DNA of 21,844 nt from Armatimonadota bacterium (GTDB lineage: Bacteria > Sysuimicrobiota > Sysuimicrobiia > Sysuimicrobiales > Kaftiobacteriaceae), in NCBI GenBank assembly GCA_020028535.1, contig JAIBHM010000022.1, positions 1 to 21,844 on the forward strand, written 5' to 3'. A program made the position numbers and the translations under genes. Shown piece after piece: positions 7,490 through 15,372 of this stretch (position 1 is its first letter; each line of letters begins with the position of its first letter). The notes beneath the pieces are model-generated. The model had not been told where the DNA came from. It was given only the letters and a program-made list of their open reading frames with translations, and did no database searches.

Positions 7490-8724
7490 GCGGTACCCTC
7501 GGCGCGAAGATCGAGTCCCTCCAGCGCCTTCCATCCTCGGTCCGCGGAGACGCGGTAATAGGGGTGCGGGAGGCCGCCCGCGTCAGCGTCGTCGCCGACC
7601 AGCACGACCGCCGTTCCATGTCCCGCTTCGCGCAAACGCGAAAGGCCGGCCGCGAGCGGAGGATCAGTCACCGCCGTCACGACGACGGCCGTCGTCCCCC
7701 ACGGCAGCGCTGTGGCCTCGAGCTGCATCAGATCTCCGATCGGCATGACTGGAGTGGGGAAGACTTTGGCCAGGGCCTCGAGCATGGTCGCGAGGTGTGT
7801 GCTCCCCGGCGCGGGCGGGATGCGGATCCAGCGCAGCCCTTGAGGGAGATACCCGTTGGCGTACAGGCCGGTGAGGTGGCCTTCCTCAATCGCCCAGCTG
7901 GCGATCGACGCCGCCGTGAGGATGTTGATCTCGAGCAGGGCGCGCACAAACCCGCGGTATTCGGCGTATTTCCCCAGCGTATCCAGATTGAGGAAGATGG
8001 CGAACCGATGGCTGGTGGTCGCCTCGTACAGTTTGCTGCGCAGCTCCTGCGATTTGGCCGTGGCCTTCCAGTGAATCCGGCGGATGGGATCGGTCTGCTC
8101 GTAACTCCGGGCCCCCACGATCCGCGTCGGATCGTCCAGCAGATGGCGCCGCGCGGTGAGATCGCCGAGCGGATGGAGTGCCGGAAACCCGAGCGCGTCC
8201 AGCGGTACGACCCTCGGATACACCAGGAGGTAGTCGGTCTTGTCCACGTCCGCGCCGCGCACCGTGAAGCCAAAGATGTCACCTGAGCGAAGGCGTGCCG
8301 GCCCCAGCGGAAAGAATCCGCGGGCGTTGCAGCGGACCGTGAAGTGCCTGCGCACCCTCTCGTACCACCGCACGCTGAACAGGTTCACCAGGTGCTGGCG
8401 GCGCTGCCGCGTGCTCGGGATGACCCGGCCCTTCAGCAGCTCGAGCTCTTGCGGCAATTCGTCGATCACTTCGAGCCACGCCAGCGGGAGCGGCTTGCGG
8501 TTGGTCACCTCCATGGTGAAGGTGATCGTCTCTCCATAAAACGCCCGCCGCGGCGTGAAGGAACGGCGGTACTCGACGCGGGCCAGGCAATACCTGTCCC
8601 AGAGGTACGATGCGCCGGCGCTGAGCAAGACAATGAACCCGATGAGAAACGCGAAGCCGTGGCGCGCCAGGACCCCGATGATGACGAGGACCCAGCCGAT
8701 CAGGAGCCAGCCCTGCGAGTACAT
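7486..8724 (-). CDS. DUF58 domain-containing protein
   Basis: The 412-residue protein has two adjacent membrane segments near the N terminus (about 6-22 and 24-42). An Ig-like stretch with FYGETITFTMEVTNRKPLPL follows, then the DUF58 core at about 200-290. The DUF58 signature is DPIRRIHWKATAKSQELRSKLYE. The family resembles von Willebrand factor A domains and partners MoxR ATPases. The ATG at 8724 lies five bases after the moxR stop, with little Shine-Dalgarno signal, so coupling to moxR is likely. The 3' end overlaps the DUF4129 gene. Proposed roles of such cassettes include assembly or maturation of membrane or surface proteins; the substrate cannot be deduced here. Confidence 0.92.
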   Translation of the reverse strand: MYSQGWLLIGWVLVIIGVLARHGFAFLIGFIVLLSAGASYLWDRYCLARVEYRRSFTPRRAFYGETITFTMEVTNRKPLPLAWLEVIDELPQELELLKGRVIPSTRQRRQHLVNLFSVRWYERVRRHFTVRCNARGFFPLGPARLRSGDIFGFTVRGADVDKTDYLLVYPRVVPLDALGFPALHPLGDLTARRHLLDDPTRIVGARSYEQTDPIRRIHWKATAKSQELRSKLYEATTSHRFAIFLNLDTLGKYAEYRGFVRALLEINILTAASIASWAIEEGHLTGLYANGYLPQGLRWIRIPPAPGSTHLATMLEALAKVFPTPVMPIGDLMQLEATALPWGTTAVVVTAVTDPPLAAGLSRLREAGHGTAVVLVGDDADAGGLPHPYYRVSADRGWKALEGLDLRAEGTA

Positions 8725-8729
8725 GGGGG

Positions 8730-9674
8730 CTATTCTGCCTCGACCGGCGCCGGGACCGACCTCAGGATCTCTTGCGCGATCTCGCGCGCGCCGCGCTCGC
8801 GCAACCTGGCCTGGGCCGTCATAATCAGACGGTGGGAGAGAACGTACGGTGTGAGCTCCTTCACGTCATCCGGCAGTACGTGTCCCCGCCCGCGGATCGC
8901 CGCAAGCGCCTGCGCGGTCCGGTACAAGCCCAGGCTGCCGCGGGGGCTTGCGCCCAGCTCGATCTCCGGGTGGTTTCGTGTGGCTCGCACGATACTGACG
9001 ATGTACTCCTCGACCGCAGGGCTGATGTGCACCGAGCGCACCTCGTGCGCGAGGTGGATAATCTCGTCTGGCGATGCGACCGGTTCCAGATTATCCAGGG
9101 GATTCCCCACACGGAACCGCCGCAAGATCTCCGCCTCATCACCTGCACTCGGATAGCCGACCGGAAGCTGCAGGAGGAACCGGTCGAGCTGCGCCTCAGG
9201 CAATGGGAATGTCCCCTGCAGCTCGATCGGATTCTGCGTCGCCAGCACCATAAACGGCCGGCCCAGCGTCACCGTGCCGGTCTCCAGCGTAACCTGCCGC
9301 TCCTCCATGCACTCGAGCAACGCAGCCTGCGTGCGCGGTGTGGCGCGATTGATCTCATCGGCCAGCAGGATGTTCGTAAAGACGGGGCCGGGACGGAACT
9401 CGAACTCTTGCGTCTTCTGATTGAAGAAGTGCAGGCCGATGATGTCACTCGGCAGCAGGTCCGGGGTGCACTGCAAGCGCCGGAAGGTGCATCCCAGCGT
9501 CCGCGCGAGCGACTTCGCCAGCATCGTCTTCCCGATACCCGGCACGTCCTCGATCAGCAGGTGACCCTCAGAGAGCAGCGCAGCCAGCGCGAGCTCGATG
9601 ACCTGCTCCTTGCCGACGATCACACGGCTGATGCTGTTGCGCAGCGCCTGGGCAACCCTCGTCACGTCAGCCAT
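8730..9674 (-). CDS. MoxR-family AAA+ ATPase
   Basis: The 314-residue AAA+ protein has Walker A DVPGIGKT (43-50), Walker B LLADEIN (103-109), sensor 1 ATQNP (145-149), and the MoxR segments LLPSDIIG and FPLPEAQLDRFLL. The C-terminal lid carries LGASPRGSLGLYRTAQALAA. MoxR ATPases act as chaperones that assemble or activate protein complexes, usually with a vWA or DUF58 partner, which is the next gene. The ATG at 9674 lies inside the end of aroA (8-base overlap), so its translation should be coupled to that of EPSP synthase. A link to aromatic metabolism is not supported by domain content; shared transcription is the only evidence. Confidence 0.96.
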   Translation of the reverse strand: MADVTRVAQALRNSISRVIVGKEQVIELALAALLSEGHLLIEDVPGIGKTMLAKSLARTLGCTFRRLQCTPDLLPSDIIGLHFFNQKTQEFEFRPGPVFTNILLADEINRATPRTQAALLECMEERQVTLETGTVTLGRPFMVLATQNPIELQGTFPLPEAQLDRFLLQLPVGYPSAGDEAEILRRFRVGNPLDNLEPVASPDEIIHLAHEVRSVHISPAVEEYIVSIVRATRNHPEIELGASPRGSLGLYRTAQALAAIRGRGHVLPDDVKELTPYVLSHRLIMTAQARLRERGAREIAQEILRSVPAPVEAE

Positions 9675-10974
9675 TGCTGCCCGCCCCCGACACCACCGGC
9701 TTTCTCCCGGTCACCGCCCCGAGCGTCTCAAAGAACCCGGGGAACGAGAGCGCTACCGATTCGGCGCCGCGGACCGTGACGGGCTCTTCCGCCAGCAGCC
9801 CGGCGACGGCAAACGCCATCGCCATGCGATGATCACCGGCGGCATCGACGGTCCCGCCTCGCAGGCGGCCGCCCTCGATCTCCATGCCGTCCGGACGCTC
9901 TTGCACCCTCGCGCCGAGGGCCCGCAGTCCGGTCACCAGCACGCCGATGCGGTCCGATTCCTTGACCCGCAGTTCCGAGGCGTCCCGGATCACGGTGCGG
10001 CCCTCCGCAACTGCGGCGAGGATGCAGAGTACAGGGAGTTCGTCGATGAGGCGCGGGATCAGCGTTCCGTCAATCGTCATCCCGTGCGGGCGCCGTCCGC
10101 GGATCGAGACGTGGCCTACCGGTTCCCAGGACTGATCTCGCACCCCCTCGACAACCGCAGGTGCGCCCATGGCACGGAAAACGTCGAGCACACCCGTGCG
10201 GGTCGGATTCACACCGACATTTTCAACGGTCAGCTCTGAACCAGGGATCGCCGCCGCCGCGGCCAGGAAGAATGCCGCGGAAGAGAGATCGCCGGGGACA
10301 ATGACCCGGCTTCCCCGCGGAACCGCAGGCGTCACCGTCGTGCGGTTGCCGCTTCGACGTACCGGCACTCCGAACCCCGCGAGCATTCGCTCGGTGTGAT
10401 CCCGCGTTGGGGTTGGTTCGATCACAGTCGTCTCTCCACCGCCCAGTATGCCGGCCAGGAGCACCGCCGACTTCACCTGGGCGCTCGCTACCGGGACCTC
10501 ATACGTTACCCCGCGCAGCTCCGCACCCATGATCCGAAGCGGCGGGTACCGTCCCTCACGCGCGCCGACGTGGGCGCCCATTCTGCGGAGCGGGTCGGCC
10601 AACCGATCCATCGGACGGCGGCGCAGAGATTCGTCGCCGTCGAGCTCCGCAGTAAACAGTTGCGCGGCAAGCACGCCGGCCAGCAGGCGCATCGTGGTTC
10701 CCGAGTTGCCCGCATCAAGTACGTGGGCCGGCTCAGAGAGCCGGCCTGCGGCTCCGTGGATCACGAGCTCCCCCTGATCGTCCTCGATACGCACACCGAG
10801 GTCTCGGAGGCAAGCCAATGTCCGCAGGCAATCCTCGGCCTGGAGGAAGTTGCGGACTGTCGTCACGCCCGAGGAGATGGCGCCGATGATCGCGGCGCGG
10901 TGGGAAATGGACTTGTCACCGGGAACGCTGATGCGACCTGAAAGACGGGAGACGGGGGCGACGGTGACGTCCAT
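9667..10974 (-). CDS. aroA: 3-phosphoshikimate 1-carboxyvinyltransferase (EPSP synthase)
   Basis: Sixth shikimate step: adds the enolpyruvyl group of PEP to shikimate-3-phosphate. The 435-residue product has PGDKSISHRA (18-27, Lys21), DAGNSGTTMRLL (87-98), RPMDRLADPLRRMGA (120-134), catalytic Asp311 in DELPVL, and KESDRI (338-343). The GNSGTTMRLL loop resembles Bacillus-type enzymes rather than the enterobacterial form. An upstream open frame exists, but the ATG at 10974 gives the normal N terminus. Its ribosome binding site is weak, so it is probably coupled to aroH, 14 bases upstream. The 3' end overlaps moxR by eight bases. Confidence 0.97.
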   Translation of the reverse strand: MDVTVAPVSRLSGRISVPGDKSISHRAAIIGAISSGVTTVRNFLQAEDCLRTLACLRDLGVRIEDDQGELVIHGAAGRLSEPAHVLDAGNSGTTMRLLAGVLAAQLFTAELDGDESLRRRPMDRLADPLRRMGAHVGAREGRYPPLRIMGAELRGVTYEVPVASAQVKSAVLLAGILGGGETTVIEPTPTRDHTERMLAGFGVPVRRSGNRTTVTPAVPRGSRVIVPGDLSSAAFFLAAAAAIPGSELTVENVGVNPTRTGVLDVFRAMGAPAVVEGVRDQSWEPVGHVSIRGRRPHGMTIDGTLIPRLIDELPVLCILAAVAEGRTVIRDASELRVKESDRIGVLVTGLRALGARVQERPDGMEIEGGRLRGGTVDAAGDHRMAMAFAVAGLLAEEPVTVRGAESVALSFPGFFETLGAVTGRKPVVSGAGSNG

Positions 10975-10988
10975 GCGTTCGGCGGGAC

Positions 10989-11360
10989 TCAGGAGCGGCG
11001 TTCCTTTAGATCCGGCCGCAACGCGGTGGCGCCCCGCAGGTACACGTGTACAACTTCTTGCTGGGACCGGGAAGTATTCCAGAGCATGAGCACGCGGATG
11101 CAGTGCTGCGGCGCCCCCGGCACCGCCACTTCCGTCGCGGACATCAGCGGCACCATCGCCCACTTCAGCCGGCGCGCCGCCTCCGCGGGGAACGTGGCAG
11201 TGAGATCGGGAGTGGAGGTAAAGATGATCGCAGCGATCTCGTCGGACTCCACGCCGTTCGCATGTGCCATCTGCTGCAGCAATTCGACCGTCACCTGCAC
11301 GATGGGGTCTTCAGCGTTGGCCTCGGACGTCGTGGCGCCGCGGATACCGCGAATGTGCAT
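10989..11360 (-). CDS. aroH: Chorismate mutase, AroH class
   Basis: Rearranges chorismate to prephenate, the branch towards Tyr and Phe. The 123-residue protein is the trimeric Bacillus-type mutase, not the helical AroQ type. Residues matching the B. subtilis active site are present: Arg7 in RGIRGATT, Glu77 in SATEVAVPG, Arg89 in CIRVLM and Tyr107 in VYLRGA. The ATG at 11360 follows the aroQ stop by three bases, with GAGGCG a little upstream. Its product feeds TyrA, encoded in the neighbouring T-box operon. Prephenate dehydratase (pheA) is not in the window. Confidence 0.95.
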   Translation of the reverse strand: MHIRGIRGATTSEANAEDPIVQVTVELLQQMAHANGVESDEIAAIIFTSTPDLTATFPAEAARRLKWAMVPLMSATEVAVPGAPQHCIRVLMLWNTSRSQQEVVHVYLRGATALRPDLKERRS

Positions 11361-11363
11361 GGA

Positions 11364-11810
11364 CTACCGCGCCTCACTGCGGATCAGCTCGATGGCCGCG
11401 CGCAACCCGAGCACGAAGCTGTTGGCGCCGAACCCGAACACCATCCCCTTGCATGCCGGCGCGAGCGCGAGGGTGGAACGGAATTCCCCGCGCGCCAGTA
11501 CGTTGGTCATGTGCACTTCGATCACGGGGATCCTGATGGCGGCGATGGCGTCCCGCAGTGCGTAGCTGTAGTGAGACAATGCGCCGGCGTTGAGCACGAC
11601 GGCTGCAACCGTCTTGCGGGCGGCCTGCAACCGGTCGATGATGTCGCCTTCGCTGTTGGACTGGAAGAACTCCACCTCGACGTCCTCGCGCGACGCCAGC
11701 TCGCGCAGGCGCGAGTTGATCTCTTCCATGGTGTCGCGACCGTAGACCTGGGGCTCGCGCTCACCGAGCAGGTTGAGGTTGGGCCCGTAGACGACGAGGA
11801 CCTTGGCCAC
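11364..11810 (-). CDS. aroQ: 3-dehydroquinate dehydratase, type II
   Basis: Third shikimate step: dehydrates 3-dehydroquinate. The 148-residue type II enzyme has GPNLNLLGEREPQVYG (9-24, with Arg18 and Tyr23), FQSNSEG (49-55), NAGALSHYSYALRDA (74-88) and IEVHMTN (97-103) with His100. Arg111 follows in GEFRS. The start is a GTG at 11810 with a strong GGAGGTG upstream. This places the start 50 bases inside the aroKB coding region, an unusually long overlap for this window. The frame and motif both require that start. Confidence 0.96.
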   Translation of the reverse strand: MAKVLVVYGPNLNLLGEREPQVYGRDTMEEINSRLRELASREDVEVEFFQSNSEGDIIDRLQAARKTVAAVVLNAGALSHYSYALRDAIAAIRIPVIEVHMTNVLARGEFRSTLALAPACKGMVFGFGANSFVLGLRAAIELIRSEAR

Positions 11811-13383
11811 CGAGCACCTCCGCCAGCAGAGCGTCCGGCACTTCCTGTTCGCGCCGCAGTTGGCCGATGCCTACCAGCATCGGCCAGCGCACCACGCCGT
11901 CTCTGACCTTCTTGTCGAGCGCCAGCGCCCGCCAGACCGCCTGACGGCTCACCGCGCTCAGCTTCACGGGGAGCCCGGCGCGGGCGATCAGCGTGTTCTG
12001 CCGGTCGACGGTCTCTCCGTTGACCAGGCCGAGCCGCTGCGCCAGGCGGGCTTCGAGCGCCATGCCGATCGCAACCGCCTCCCCGTGGGTGAGTCCCCGG
12101 AAGCCCGCGGCGGCCTCGACCGCGTGGCCGATGGTATGACCGTAGTTGAGAATCTGGCGCTCACCGCGCTCCCCTTCGTCCGTCTCCACGATCCGTGCTT
12201 TGAACGCCGCGCAGCGGGCGATGACTTCGACCAGGGCCTTCGTATCGAGACGCAGCACCGCCCCAAGATGCTCCTCGAGAAATTCGAAGAGGTCGGAATC
12301 GCCGATCACGGCCGTCTTGATCACCTCGGCGATCCCGCTGCGGAGTTCCCGCTCAGGCAGCGTGGCCAGGAAACGCACGTCGGCAATGACCGCTGACGGC
12401 TGATAGAAGGCGCCGACCAGGTTTTTCACGCGTGCGTGATTGATCCCCGTCTTGCCGCCGATGCTGCTGTCAACCATCGCCAGCAGCGTGGTGGGCACTT
12501 GAATGAGACGGATGCCGCGCATGTACGCCGACGCGACGAAGCCGCCGAGGTCGCCAACCACGCCGCCTCCGAGCGCCACGAGCGCGCTGTGGCGATCGAA
12601 GCGACCGCGCGCCAGGCGGGTGAACAGCGCCCCGGCGTAGGCGAGGCTCTTGGACTGTTCGCCCGCCGGCACTTCCAGCAGGACGGGCTCGAATCCCCAC
12701 GATTTGAGCACGCCCTGCAGCCGGTCGCCTCCGGCGCGGAGGATGTTGCGGTGCGTGAGCAGCGCGACCTTGCGGCCGGCGCCCAGCGCGGCGAGATCGA
12801 CCGGGACCAGCGGAAGAATACCGTCACCGACATGCACGGGATACGTCCGTTCATCGAGGCGAACGGGGATCGTACGGCGCTCCTTGCGGGTGAGGAAGTC
12901 AAACACAACGTCAGCGACGCGTTCGGGGCTTGCCACCGATACGTCGATCAACACGTCCGCGTCGCGATAGAGGGGCCGGCGCTGATCGAGCAGGCGGGCG
13001 ATATTCCCCCGGACGTCTCCCCGCAGCAGCGGGCGCCGCTCGCCGTCGCTGAGCCGCTTGAGCAAGACGTCCACCGGCGCGGTCAGAGAAACGATCCACC
13101 CGTGCTCACGCAGGCGGCGCATGTTGTCCGGCCGCAGCACCACGCCTCCTCCGGTGGCAATGACGGCGTCGCGTTTCCGCGCGGCCTCCGCAATCACGAA
13201 GGCCTCGCTGCGCCGGAAGTACTCTTCGCCCCGACGCGCAAAGAGCTGCGCCACGGTGGCGCGCTCCTTCGTCTCTACCCGGCGGTCGGTGTCGATGAAC
13301 GTCCACCCTAGCCGGCGCGCCAGGATCTGACCGACGGCGCTCTTGCCGGTTCCCATGAACCCGATGAGGACGATGTTCCGCAT
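11761..13383 (-). CDS. aroKB: Fused shikimate kinase / 3-dehydroquinate synthase
   Basis: A bifunctional protein of 540 residues. Residues 1-165 are shikimate kinase: P-loop GFMGTGKS (8-15), FIDTDRRVE (30-37), Arg58, GGGVVLR (78-84) and the lid with RRPLLRG and RRPLYRDAD. After a short basic linker, residues about 172-525 are dehydroquinate synthase: VPAGEQSKS, LGGGVVGDLGGF (271-282), QVPTTLLAMVDSSIGGKTGIN, and zinc ligands Glu353, His416 and His433 (SGIAEVIK, NYGHTIGH, HGEAVAIG). It covers steps 5 and 2 of the pathway. AroKB fusions are known, for example in Thermotoga. The ATG at 13383 overlaps the aroC stop (TGATG); a GTG one codon earlier is possible. Confidence 0.96.
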   Translation of the reverse strand: MRNIVLIGFMGTGKSAVGQILARRLGWTFIDTDRRVETKERATVAQLFARRGEEYFRRSEAFVIAEAARKRDAVIATGGGVVLRPDNMRRLREHGWIVSLTAPVDVLLKRLSDGERRPLLRGDVRGNIARLLDQRRPLYRDADVLIDVSVASPERVADVVFDFLTRKERRTIPVRLDERTYPVHVGDGILPLVPVDLAALGAGRKVALLTHRNILRAGGDRLQGVLKSWGFEPVLLEVPAGEQSKSLAYAGALFTRLARGRFDRHSALVALGGGVVGDLGGFVASAYMRGIRLIQVPTTLLAMVDSSIGGKTGINHARVKNLVGAFYQPSAVIADVRFLATLPERELRSGIAEVIKTAVIGDSDLFEFLEEHLGAVLRLDTKALVEVIARCAAFKARIVETDEGERGERQILNYGHTIGHAVEAAAGFRGLTHGEAVAIGMALEARLAQRLGLVNGETVDRQNTLIARAGLPVKLSAVSRQAVWRALALDKKVRDGVVRWPMLVGIGQLRREQEVPDALLAEVLGGQGPRRLRAQPQPAR

Positions 13384-14504
13384 CACATGTCCCGCAGGCG
13401 GCGACGGTAGACGTCGTATGCCGCCCGGATGTCGGCCATCGAATCCGATCCAAACTTCTCGAGGAACGCGTCCGCCAGAACGACGGCCACCATCGCCTCG
13501 CCCACCACGCCGGCAGAAGGGACGGCGCAGACGTCGCTGCGCACCACGGCGCCCTTCACGGGTTCCTTCGTTGTGATGTCCACGGACCGGAGCGGGGACA
13601 TCAGAGTGGAGAGGGGTTTCATCGCGCCGCGGATCACGAGTGGTTCCCCGGTCGTGACGCCGCCTTCGGTCCCGCCCGACCGGTTCGTCTCACGATAGAA
13701 GCCGCGCTCACGCCCATACTGGATCTCGTCGTGCGCGCGCGAGCCGGGCGTGCGCGCGATCTCGAACCCCTGGCCAACCTCGACGCCTTTCACGGCATGA
13801 ATGGACATCACCGCCTGGGCGAGACGTCCGTCGAGTTTGCGGTCCCAGTGAACGTAACTGCCCAGGCCCGGCGGGACCCTGAGTGCGACCACTTCGAACA
13901 CGCCGCCCAGGGTGTCGCCCTCCTTTTTGGCCCGCTCAATCGCCTCGCGCATCCGCGCTTCGGCAACATGATCCACACAGCGAAGCTCCGACTCTTCGGC
14001 CACGGCGGGAATGTCTTCCCATCGCTCGGGTCGCAGGCTGATCGCCACGCCGCCGATCTCCACGACATGGCTGAAGACGCGGACGTCAAACTCGGCGAGG
14101 AGCTTGCGGCACACCGCCCCGACGGCGACGCGCGCCGCGGTCTCACGCGCGCTGGCCCGTTCGAGGGCGCGGCGAACGTCGCGAAAACCGTACTTCATCG
14201 CGCCGGCAAGATCCGCGTGGCCGGGGCGTGGGCGCGTCAATTCCGGCTCGCCGGTGCGCACGTCGCGGTTCTCGATGCGCAGCGCGAGCGGGCCACCGAT
14301 CGTCTCCCCGCCCATCAGCCCTGAGACGATCTCCGCGCGATCCGGCTCCAGCTTCATGCGGACGCTGCGCCCGTACCCGAGCTGCCGTCGCAGCATGTGC
14401 GTATTGATGTCGTCTTCGCTGAGCGACAGGCCGGCCGGGAGGCCCTCGATGACGGCCGTGAGGGCCCTGCCGTGCGATTCACCCGCGGTCAGGAATCTCA
14501 GCAT
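13383..14504 (-). CDS. aroC: Chorismate synthase
   Basis: Seventh step: anti-elimination of phosphate from EPSP to give chorismate, requiring reduced FMN. The 373-residue product starts MLRFLTAGESHG, with catalytic His11. The second conserved His96 is in RPGHADLAGAMKYG. RASARETAARVA (117-128), NRSGGTEGGVTTGEPL and EKFGSDSM are standard signatures. The ATG at 14504 with GAGGG upstream overlaps the end of aroE by 26 bases. The long DINTHMLRRQLGYGR segment fits the Gram-positive form. It shares a compact aroE-aroC-aroKB-aroQ-aroH-aroA order. Confidence 0.97.
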   Translation of the reverse strand: MLRFLTAGESHGRALTAVIEGLPAGLSLSEDDINTHMLRRQLGYGRSVRMKLEPDRAEIVSGLMGGETIGGPLALRIENRDVRTGEPELTRPRPGHADLAGAMKYGFRDVRRALERASARETAARVAVGAVCRKLLAEFDVRVFSHVVEIGGVAISLRPERWEDIPAVAEESELRCVDHVAEARMREAIERAKKEGDTLGGVFEVVALRVPPGLGSYVHWDRKLDGRLAQAVMSIHAVKGVEVGQGFEIARTPGSRAHDEIQYGRERGFYRETNRSGGTEGGVTTGEPLVIRGAMKPLSTLMSPLRSVDITTKEPVKGAVVRSDVCAVPSAGVVGEAMVAVVLADAFLEKFGSDSMADIRAAYDVYRRRLRDM

Positions 14505-15372
14505 CCACAGCCCTCATCATCACGTCCACCGGCGCGGGCTGGCCCGTCCACAGCTCAAACGAGCGCGCTCCTTGATGTACGAGCAGCGATAACCCGCTCA
14601 CTGCCGCGGCGCCGGCTTCCCGGGCCGAGGTCAGCAGTTCCGTCCACTTCGGAGTGTATACCATGTCCAGCACCGTGATGCCCCGGCGCAGATGCGCACG
14701 GATCGCGTCCAGCCACGGCGCCCGACCACCCAGGCCGCCCATGGCGGCGGACATCGTCGCGCTTGTGGCCTGGACGATGATGTCGGCCTCTCGCGCGAAA
14801 TGCACGGCCGACGACGCGTCGAGCGCGCCGGCGGCCACATCACACGCGCGCACCGCGGCAGCGACCTGCTGAGCGAGTTTCTCCGCGCGTGAGGGCGTCC
14901 GGTTCAGGATCACGACCTTCGCTGCTCCCGCCTGCGCCAGGCCGAAGGCCGCCGCCCGTCCTCCGCCGCCCGCACCAAGCACCAGGCAGCGACCGCCGGG
15001 AACACGCGCCCCACCTGCGCCCTCCAGCGCATCGAGCACACCCGGCGCGTCGGTGTTGAATCCCACCAGCCGTTCTTCATCGACCCGCACCGTATTCACG
15101 GCGCCGATCCGCGCCGCCGTCGCGTCCACCTCATCGAGCAGCGGCACCACCGCCTCTTTGTGCGGCACTGTGACATTGAGACCCATGAAACCGAGCCCCC
15201 TGATCCCGCGCACGGCCTGCGGGAGCTCCGCGGGCTGCACGCGGAAGGCGAGGTATGTCCAATTCAGACCGAGTGCGGCGAATGCGGCGTTGTGCATGCG
15301 CGGGGAAAGGGAGTGGGCGACCGGATCACCAATGATGGCGACGACGCGCGTGCGCGCATCCGGACCCGTCAT
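14479..15372 (-). CDS. aroE: Shikimate dehydrogenase (NADP+)
   Basis: Fourth step: reduces 3-dehydroshikimate to shikimate. The 297-residue protein has the substrate SLSPRMHN motif (21-28), catalytic Lys72 in NVTVPHKE and Asp108 in GFNTDAPG. The NADP fold has GAGGGGRA (133-140) and NRT (about 157-159), typical of NADP preference. The C-terminal GLSLLVHQGARSFELWTG is also conserved. The ATG at 15372 is only 10 bases from a TATAAT box, so the mRNA should be leaderless or nearly so, and there is no Shine-Dalgarno. First gene of the second aromatic operon, and head to head with the plus-strand transporter gene. Confidence 0.96.
   Translation of the reverse strand: MTGPDARTRVVAIIGDPVAHSLSPRMHNAAFAALGLNWTYLAFRVQPAELPQAVRGIRGLGFMGLNVTVPHKEAVVPLLDEVDATAARIGAVNTVRVDEERLVGFNTDAPGVLDALEGAGGARVPGGRCLVLGAGGGGRAAAFGLAQAGAAKVVILNRTPSRAEKLAQQVAAAVRACDVAAGALDASSAVHFAREADIIVQATSATMSAAMGGLGGRAPWLDAIRAHLRRGITVLDMVYTPKWTELLTSAREAGAAAVSGLSLLVHQGARSFELWTGQPAPVDVMMRAVDAEIPDRG

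Noticed and set aside
8772..9779. Plus-strand open frame of 335 codons
   Set aside because: It is antisense to moxR, and its composition (rich in Arg, Gln, Leu, His) is typical of the reverse of a GC-rich gene; no motif.
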